From Straminergon stramineum (Eukaryota; Streptophyta; Bryopsida; Hypnales; Calliergonaceae): 64,000 bases of DNA. The position numbers and the translations under genes are program-made. The notes below the pieces were generated by a model. It saw nothing but the letters and a program-made list of their open reading frames with translations, had not been told where the DNA came from and searched no databases. Shown here piece by piece: positions 56,880 through 64,000 of the stretch (the first letter of the stretch is position 1; each line of letters starts with the position of its first letter). Where the stretch lies: assembly GCA_963920665.1 (NCBI GenBank), contig OY987264.1:31290906-31354905 (forward strand). The letters run 5' to 3'.

Positions 56880-57560
56880 GAGTAACTTAGTCAGAGTGGG
56901 AATTTTGCAGTAGATTTTTCTGCTTTCATCCGAACGTACGACCTGCCTGACTCATTTGTGCCAGCAATTCAAAAACGGTCCACTGCCAACTTCCAGTAGC
57001 GAGTTAGCGACTGATCGATGCTTGACAGCTCTGTCTGTCTGTCTGTCAGTCGTCCTCAGCTTAAGCTCACCTTAGTGCAGAACTGCAGAGTGCAATTCAA
57101 GAGCTGAGTTTATCATACTCGTGTGACAATGGTGTTAGGTGGGTGCCAACTGCCAAGTCATGTCTGTAGCCAACAACCATTTACGTTAAGTTGAACTGAA
57201 GCTTATCATACTTTCTGTCAACATTCAAGCGTGAGAATCGTCGTCGGGACTCGGGAGCCTCTGTCTGTGAGTCGCTCCTTGTTGTCAGAGGATCGACACC
57301 ATACGTCGGCCTGGAGTCCCTGGAGTCCCTGGAGTCCCTGGAGTCCTGGACCATTCGCCAAACCATCTTTCTACAGGAAGAAGAGGCGGGCGGGGTGCCA
57401 ACTGCTCGGCCACAGCGCAAGGTCTACATCTCTCCAACATGCACGGCTTTTAACGTAGTACGAGTTTTTTCAAAGCGGGAAAGTCAGTACTGACACCGAA
57501 AACCAATGAGGTGAAAGAGTCCATTCTGGTCAGAGTTAGGAGTTTGACCTCTATGCAATG
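56880..57560. other. GC-richer island with short tandem repeats
   Basis: Composition is gene-like and unlike the AT-rich flanks. It contains (CTGT)4 at about 57,031-57,048 and four copies of CTGGAGTCC at 57,311-57,346. Short overlapping frames on both strands give no recognisable protein. It may be a promoter, a non-coding exon or a gene relic. Confidence 0.35.
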
Positions 57561-57978
57561 CCATTGCTGATTTTTTTTAAATTTGTTTCCTACGGCAAGA
57601 CAACTTTGAGAAACAGTGAGAGCAATTGAAATTACATTTTTTTGACAAAGTATGAATTTGTTATGAATTTTTGAAGCGTGATGCTCATTAGAGCATCTCC
57701 GCTAGGACCGGCTAAAAATAGGATGCCAAAGCACTTCTACCCTATGTCTTTTAATTCATACTAGTGTGGCCTGTGCCGTTGTCACAGTCAGAAGAAAAAT
57801 AAAAGTATTTTTTTCATTTTTTCATTTTTTTGATTCAAATAAACTTCGAAATTCCACAACTTTCACATCGTAGATCAAAATGCCATGAAATAAAGCCTGT
57901 GCACCCTTCCTCGCCGAGGGCTTTCCAACAGTACTAAGAACTCAACGGAGGGACACACAATCCAAGAGATCTCAATGT

Positions 57979-58022
57979 AACAAACAAACAAAACAAAAAC
58001 AAAAACAAAACAAACAAACAAA
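57979..58022. repeat. (CAAA)n/(CAAAAA)n simple repeat
   Basis: A 44-bp run of AAAC- and AAAAC-type units lies directly next to the TTAA element at 58,032. Confidence 0.9.
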
Positions 58023-58031
58023 GAGCTTATC

Positions 58032-58964
58032 TTAACCCCTAAAGGACCAAGGTGTGTTTTTTGGAACATAACTTTGGGGGGCAGGTACGTGTGCCTAGAG
58101 ATTTCCATGTTTTTGGCCCAAACTTTAATAGAAGGTGTGGACGAGGAATGTCTTTCGTGTGCACTAAATTTCAAGGCATTTGGAAATATGAGTCAAAAGT
58201 TATAGCCTAATATGTAGTTTGTTTCTCAACTCAAGGTAGTCTGGGCAGATCTAAAAAATAATTTTTTTCAAAAATAAAAATTTGAAAATCGTTTTCTAGA
58301 TTTATATATACATAGAAAGCTTTGAATCATTCCATTTTGATCAATGAGTCAAAAGTTATGAGATCTTTTAGTTTGTAGGCAAGTATGGATTCTCTACTCT
58401 AAAATAAACTTTGAAGTCCTTTATTTAACTCAATTTTCAATATTTATTAAAAAAAAATTTTAAAATAAGATGTAGATTGTTTATTACAACATTACAACCA
58501 TTGGGATTGGGATTTTTCAATTCCATCAATAAATTGTTAACAACTTAGTATTTTGAATCATTCTCTAGATCTTTCTACTTACTATTTTTTTCCTATATGT
58601 TGCACAATTCCAAATGATTTGAAAATTTTCAAGCATGTAGCCAACTTGCATTGAAGAATGATTCTAAAGAAGCACTACCATTTTGGATATTTTTTCGTAC
58701 AAATGTGACCTTGTAAAGTGCAACTACCCGTTTTTTCACAGGGTCCAAAAAAGGATTTTTGTCACTTCAAATGCTAATATCTTGCAATCTACACAATGGA
58801 ATTTTCTGAATTTTTTTCCACATCTTCTCAATCTAGTTTACTACAAGATCATATGGTTACATGTGTCCGAAAATGATATTTTTCAAAAATTTGGTACTTG
58901 TATTAGAAATGGCAGTTTTTGAGGTTTTTTGGTGATAACATAGTCGAGGAACTTTAGGGGTTAA
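58032..58964 (+). mobile_element. TTAA-flanked TIR element (0.95-kb family), copy
   Basis: It starts TTAACCCCTAAAGGACCAAG and ends ACTTTAGGGGTTAA. The body matches the copy at 36,608: GAAAGCTTTGAATCATTCCA, AACCATTGGGATTGG, CACTTCAAATGCTAATATCT and GTGATAACATAGTCGAGG. The segment after the left end differs (TCTTTCGTGTGCACTAAATT), so the left ~200 bp is a subfamily variant. Confidence 0.85.
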
Positions 58965-59612
58965 GGTATAGATATAAGATGAGAGTTACAAGGAGTTTTA
59001 GTTTAGAGGCAATTATAGAATCTCTCCTCTAAAATAAACTTTAACACAAGTCCTTTATTTAACTCAATTTTCAGTGTTTTTGAAAAAAACAAAAGCATTG
59101 AATATTGATTGTTTATTACAAATCTACAACCATTGGGATTGGAATTTTTCAATTCCATAACTTAATTCCTAACAATTTAGGATTTTAAATCATATTCTAC
59201 CTCTTTCTACTTATTATTTTTTTCAAGCATGCATATGAAATTTGTTTTGTTGAAATTTCTTATATATATATTCCTAATTTATTTCTTCAACATACTATGG
59301 AGAGTTGCAAGTTGCAAGATCTACATATTTTTCATTTAAAAAGTTTGAAAGATGAAATCTAACCATTTGTGAAGAGTCGAAAATACTTCTTAAAATCTAA
59401 GCATCATGAATGATCTTGCAATTGGTAAGGTTCCTTAATTCTTATTCTTAAATTTTAGAAGGGTGCACTCTAACAAGTTAACTAAAGGATACTACAATTG
59501 GATTTGTTAATGAATAAATATAGATAAACTCAAGATGTTAGCCTTGTTGTCTAGGTTTAAGTACTTTGAAGTAGTTTTGGGCCTAAAAATATCAAAAACC
59601 TTTAGGGGTTAA
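58965..59612 (+). mobile_element. TTAA-family element, 5'-truncated tandem copy
   Basis: It begins immediately after the previous element, with GATGAGAGTTACAAGGAGTT corresponding to the family's middle. It continues CTCTAAAATAAACTTTAACA and AACCATTGGGATTGG, and ends CCTTTAGGGGTTAA. The right half after about 59,230 includes non-family sequence. Confidence 0.65.
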
Positions 59613-59991
59613 GAAGGCCTTCTAGCTCTAAATTAAAAAAGATTTAATTTAAAAAGATTTCTTCCATCTAAAGTTTGAAAAATTTTAAATTAGTCAAATA
59701 AGGGATTTGGCTTGGGTTAGACCAATTGGATAGAGGTGTTTTGGATACAATTAGAAAACTCTTTAAACCTTTAATCCTTTAAATGTCCAAATTTTTTCTT
59801 GAGTTTTTTCAAATATTCTCTTCTATTTTTGTACCAATATAGTGTTTACCTTAATTTTCTGAAATTGGTCATAAAGAAAGGTTGCATTTCGAATATTTAA
59901 GATTTAGATTGGATGAATGAAAAGTTATTTGGACAAAACATCACCCTAAAGTACTCTATTCATCATCCAAAATATGTCACCTTTGGAGTGC

Positions 59992-60909
59992 TTAACCCCT
60001 GCCCCCTAAAGGACCATTGTCCTTTTGGGAGACAAATTGAATTTCAAGCAGATTCCTATGGTTTCAATTCTTTTTTATGATTTTTGAAAATTTTTGTGAA
60101 GATAGAAAAACTAATTAGCTTCATGGGGATAAATTTTTTTTCAATTGATGCATAGGAACAAAAGTTATGTCCAAATAAGCTCAAAATAGGGGAGACTAAG
60201 CAACAAAAATAAAATTCAATAATTTGAATTTGAAAAAAAATCTTATAGATTATATTTTCATCTACATGGAAAGCTTTGATTCATTTTATTTGGATAAGTG
60301 ATGTGAAAGTTATGGACAAACTTGTTTTGGGGGCGATCTAAGCATCTTCTTGAAAAAATAACTTGTAGAATTCATTTTTGAAAGCAATTTTTATAATTTT
60401 TCAAAAAAAAGAATTTCCATATGGTTTAGTTTGATTGATAGAATGATCTCACCATTAGGATTAGTGCATTTAGTTCCATCTTAGAGATATTAGTAATTTA
60501 GATTTTCCTTCTATCTCGTACCTACTTCTACTTAACAATTTAAAAAAAATGAAAATGAATTTCTTTTGAATTTTGTTTCCACCTAGACTCTCAACTCAAT
60601 TTTTCACCACAAAGATTTAAACATCAAACTTTGCAGTGCAAAATTTTGGAGTTAAGGTTCAAAGTCAAATAATCTAGTCCTGCAATGTGCAAAAAAATTG
60701 TTTTCTTCACTTTAAATGCAAAAATCTTGCAATCTGTGCAGTCAAAATTTATTAAATTTATTCCATATATTCTCGTTCTAGTTAGGTGTAAAATCCTATG
60801 GCTAGATGTCCAAAAAAATAAATTTTTCAGTTTTTTAACTCTTTGCAATAGAAATGACAGTTTTGAGTGTTATTTGGCGGAAAAAAGGCCTTGGGCCTCT
60901 TGAGGTTAA
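59992..60909 (+). mobile_element. TTAA-flanked element, second subfamily, best copy
   Basis: It begins TTAACCCCTGCCCCCTAAAG and ends GGGCCTCTTGAGGTTAA. Body landmarks are GGAACAAAAGTTATGTCC, ATGGAAAGCTTTGATTC, ATGATCTCACCATTAGGATT and AAATGCAAAAATCTTGCAAT. Related copies lie at 17.9-19.1, 41.1-42.0 and 61.1-62.4 kb. Confidence 0.75.
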
Positions 60910-61092
60910 GTGGGTTTAAGAGTGTATGTTTCTGATTTTGGTTTTAGGAAATTCATCTTACTTCGTAAGTTAAATAAGCTTATGATGTTTTGTCAAATCT
61001 AATATAAAAATGTGAAATATTGAAATTCATCAATCATTGCAATTCTATTTTTACTCATATTTGAAATTTAGTATAGAAGAAGTTTTGTGTTC

Positions 61093-62395
61093 CTTAACCT
61101 TTATAGTTCCAAAGTCCCCTCAAAGGACAAAAGAGTATTTGGATAGACTCTTATGATTACAATTTTTGTTATAATTTTTTGAATATTTTTCTCAAGATAG
61201 AAAAATATATTATCTTTATGGAAATATGATTTTTTTCATTTGTCCCTTGGTATCATAATTATGCCACCCTAAGTTCAAAATGAAGTTTGGTAGGTAACAA
61301 AAAGACCCACAAAAACTTGAAATATATTCATTTAAAATTTTTTTTTATCATAGATTATATTTTTGTCTATATGGAATGCTTCGCGTTAGGGGAAAACAAA
61401 CCCATGAAGAGGCTTTGAGTTTCCCTAATAATTTTATTTCTAATAAGGTGAGTATGAAGGTGGCTACATCATCATTAATAACACCATGTAAGATCACTTG
61501 TGGCCACTTGGTGTATTAAAATTTGTAGGAAGCATGTGCTCCATCCTACATCATTGAGCCATCATGAACCATGATTTCCTTATAAGATTGAACACCTCCA
61601 TTTCAAATTGTGAACCATTGATTTAGAAGACTGTGGAGATGTATTAGGTAATTATGATGAATATTTGAGATCATTATGGAGCCCATCATGTAAATTTTAG
61701 CCAAATTAGTGAGTTGGTAACTAAGGCTCTTACCACCCAAATTTTTGCATTACAATGCGTCCCCTTCTTGGGTTCAATTTTTCCTAATGATTTAATTCCT
61801 TTTTGGATCAAAGATGTGCAAATTATGGAGATTTTTGTTTTACAAACAATCATTTCATCTTTTAGAGAAAATAACATATTGAATTTGTTTTTGAACTCAA
61901 TTTTCATAATTTTTCAAAAAAAGAAATTCCACAAGGTTTAATTTGCTTGCTAGAACAATCTCACCATAGGAATTAGTGTGTTTCAATTTTGTCTAAGAGC
62001 TATTAATAATTTTCTTTCTTCTTTTCATATCTTAATGAAAAGAAATTAAGTGTTTTTAAAAAAAAAAAATCCCTTGCCTCTAGATTTTCAATTCTTCAAT
62101 ATAATTTTCTTTTAAATTCAAAAGACATAGTGCAAAAAATTATATTAAAAAAGATTTAAAGCCTTGTAATCTAATCATGTGAGGTGCAATTGAAATTGTT
62201 CTCTTCTCTTTAAACATAAATATCTTCTAATCTATGTTGTCAAAGTTTTTAAAATTCCTACACATTCTTAAACTAGTCTAGTGCAAAAACCTTGGATTAG
62301 ATATGCAAAAAGAACAATTTTAAAATTGTTTTGCTCTTTACAATAAAAAGAACAATTTTGAGTGATTTTTGATGGAAAAAAGCTTTGGAACTAAG
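61093..62395 (+). mobile_element. TTAA-family element, second subfamily, with insertion
   Basis: The left end is a decayed TTAACCTTTATAGTTCCAAAG. The left body runs to TTTTGTCTATATGGAATGCT (about 61,380). The right body resumes near 61,860-61,900 with CTCAATTTTCATAATTTTTC and ATCTCACCATAGGAATTAG. The sequence between (about 61,386-61,860) is foreign and includes the dispersed repeat related to 20,140-20,440. Confidence 0.65.
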
Positions 62396-62459
62396 GTGAT
62401 ACAATATTCATTAATAGCCTAAAAGTTCAAATATATATTACTTGTTACATATCTAATCA

Positions 62460-62705
62460 TGTATGTATTAGAAATCTTCTAAGGTAACTACATCTAATTT
62501 CAATCACTTTCTAAAACCTCATAGTCTAAATTCTTGCCTAAAATGCACTTCTATTATTCATGAGAGTCTATGGTTGGTTTCACTAAACCCTATTTTCAAC
62601 ACTTTGAAAATTTGTGGTTTATTTATACGATGTTCAAAAAATGCATTCTAAGAGAATCAAGAATCTCCTTTTGACTTCCAACAAGACCCCACTAAAAGTT
62701 TTTCA
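62460..62705. repeat. Dispersed repeat, uninterrupted copy
   Basis: It matches the two flanks of the MITE at 56,023-56,420 and shows the site without that insertion (TTTATTTATACGATGTTC). Confidence 0.65.
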
Positions 62706-63178
62706 ACATAACAATAGTAACCATGGTGGTGAATTGCTTATTTGAGCGATTTTAGGTGTAGTTACTTTACTCCCTACTTGTAACATAACATATGTAAGTT
62801 AGAGGTTCGACTGTACCTTACTTCCAGTTCAATGATTTCGAAGTATCTTGGCATATTCATCCCCTGAGGAGCATCTTCCTCCGTTCATTCCTCGGGACCC
62901 CGTGTGAGGAATTTTTGAACGTATTCCTTGCAGGCCACTCATCGTCGGCCACTTTTGCAATTCTCCTCAAGCTTGCCGGCTTCACAGTTGCCGACTCCAA
63001 TTTGCGTGGCCGGCCTTCCAAGTTCAGAATCCTCACCGGATTCAAACAGTCTTCGGGTTTCTTAGGGTTGGGGTTGCTGTGGGTTCGTTTATTGGAGTCC
63101 AGTGTTTGCATCGAAAGCGTAGAATTAGCTTTTCCTCCCTCGGATCGGATTTTGCTCAAAAAAATTACAGGTTCAGCG
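62706..63178 (+). promoter_or_regulatory. Upstream region and probable spliced 5' UTR of the RING gene
   Basis: GC rises from about 62,870. The frame is open upstream to 62,915, but a good acceptor, AAATTACAG at about 63,170, lies 8 bp before the chosen ATG. The upstream stretch is therefore more likely UTR or intron than coding. Confidence 0.4.
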
Positions 63179-63865
63179 ATGCCCACAAACGCGACCATGA
63201 GCAGTGCGGCGGAGGCCGTCCCTTCCGACGGCACTCGCGACAGGAAAGCTGCAAAGGGGAGACGACGAAGAGCGGCCGCCGAGCAGCGTCGAATCGAGCA
63301 ACAGCGGTGGGGGAAGTACCTGGATGAGGACGAGGACGACGATTACGCCGTGGTGATTGCCCCCATCCCTCCCGGATCCCGTCGCCGTGCGAGACGACGG
63401 AGCGATCGGGAATCGCTCCACACCAGCTTCGATCACGCGCTTGAGGAAGATCTCGATCCTGACTTGGCTCTGTCGTTGGCTTTGGCTTTATCTTTGTCTT
63501 CAACAACTGCAACGGAGGACGCGCCCGCTCCAATTGCTCCGATTGGAACCACCCTCGCCGATATGACGTACGAGAGCCTGGTGCAGCTCGAGAATGTGAC
63601 GTGCGTGGCATCGGCTGCAATGATTGAGAGTTTGCCTGTGTGCGATTTCGTCAAGGACCAAGCCGGGGTTTCCGAAGTGTGCGTGATTTGTCAAGGGGAA
63701 TACGATCATGGGGATTCGCAAGTGAAGCTGCCTTGTTTGCATGCCTTTCATCAGGCTTGTGGCACAGAATGGCTACGCAAATACTCCAAGCTCTGCCCTG
63801 TTTGCAAACATGATATTACGGAGGTTACGTCTGAGGTGCCCGAGGTACCTGAGGCATCTGTGTAG
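63179..63865 (+). CDS. RING-H2 E3 ubiquitin ligase with UIM-like helix, 228 aa
   Basis: The start is the ATG after an acceptor-like TTACAG; the frame continues upstream without a convincing earlier start. Residues 20-45 are basic (KGRRRRAAAEQRR), then an acidic DEDEDDD stretch, and a second basic cluster near 68-77. Residues 88-106 form an acidic-then-Leu/Ala/Ser helix (EDLDPDLALSLALALSLS) that fits a ubiquitin-interacting motif. YESLVQLENV precedes a linker like that in plant BIG BROTHER-type ligases. The C-terminal RING-H2 has C168, C171, C186, H188, H191, C194, C206 and C209, with W198 as the usual E2-contact residue and P207 in CPVC. It should transfer ubiquitin from an E2; the substrate is unknown. 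There is no membrane segment. Single coding exon. Confidence 0.85.
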   Translation: MPTNATMSSAAEAVPSDGTRDRKAAKGRRRRAAAEQRRIEQQRWGKYLDEDEDDDYAVVIAPIPPGSRRRARRRSDRESLHTSFDHALEEDLDPDLALSLALALSLSSTTATEDAPAPIAPIGTTLADMTYESLVQLENVTCVASAAMIESLPVCDFVKDQAGVSEVCVICQGEYDHGDSQVKLPCLHAFHQACGTEWLRKYSKLCPVCKHDITEVTSEVPEVPEASV

Positions 63866-64000
63866 TTAATTCGTTGCTGCTGCGGCCATGTTCATATATT
63901 CTTGGATTCTCGTAGTCTCTTCCCTTGCAGCCACATTGGCTGCATTGCGTTGCCCATCATCGGAGCCATCCACATTCAGGATTGTAGCTTGTACATAATG

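Noticed and set aside
57690..57730. GAGCATCTCCGCTAGG, like the GAGCATCTCC-type MITE terminus of flowering plants
   Set aside because: No matching inverted end was found nearby, so a single short match is not enough.
62915..63178. 88-residue N-terminal extension of the RING protein
   Set aside because: An acceptor-like TTACAG sits just before the chosen ATG and the extension has no RING-family similarity. It could still be coding if no intron exists.
1..64000. CRISPR arrays, bacterial operons, phage or plasmid modules
   Set aside because: Spliced plant-type genes, ABREs and MITEs show a plant nuclear genome. The repeats are dispersed TIR elements, not regularly spaced short repeats.
1..64000. 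LTR retrotransposons
   Set aside because: No reverse transcriptase, integrase or gag motifs, and no long direct repeats with TG...CA ends were recognised.

Overview
This is a eukaryotic nuclear window, most likely from a non-flowering land plant (moss, liverwort, lycophyte or similar). The support is spliced genes with GT-AG introns and plant protein families: an MscS-like channel of the plasma-membrane MSL type, a plant-style RING-H2 E3 ligase and a dehydrin-like LEA protein. There are also a telo-box (TTTAGGG repeats) and CACGTG/ABRE elements upstream of stress-type genes. I cannot name the species from the sequence. GC-rich coding islands sit in very AT-rich DNA.

Layout. 1-11.97 kb is AT-rich and full of non-autonomous DNA transposons: a foldback element, TIR elements and nested MITEs. 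11.98-13.3 kb is a single-exon dehydrin-like gene with an ABRE and a duplicated 3' flank. About 15.0-16.75 kb is a minus-strand gene for a short secreted cysteine-containing peptide, with a duplicated leader segment and a telo-box near its presumed start. 17.9-26.4 kb is repeats, one orphan G-box cluster and one possible gene fragment. 26.4-31.5 kb is the first of two paralogous four-exon genes for alveolin-like (charged valine-proline repeat) proteins, followed by a partial duplicate of its own 3' end. 32.1-46.7 kb is again transposon-rich. 46.9-48.8 kb is the second alveolin-like paralog. 49.7-53.8 kb is a five-exon MSL channel gene. 54.8-62.7 kb holds more TTAA-flanked elements. 63.18-63.87 kb is a RING-H2/UIM-like E3 ligase gene.

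Themes. (1) The paralog pair combines alveolin-like repeats, a dehydrin-style serine run followed by acidic residues, and a short basic amphipathic C-terminus. Exon phases and internal exon lengths are identical. This is the best candidate for a poorly described system. Together with the dehydrin-like gene, all three have CACGTG elements upstream, so a shared ABA/desiccation role is plausible but inferred. (2) At least four local tandem duplications hit untranslated or leader parts of genes. (3) No autonomous transposase or LTR retrotransposon was recognised. The repeats fall into a few TIR families: TTAA-flanked, GGTGATTGCAAGAAACACTT-ended, CATTAG-ended, hAT-like and CACTA-like. Boundaries and exon structures were read by eye; there is no transcript support.
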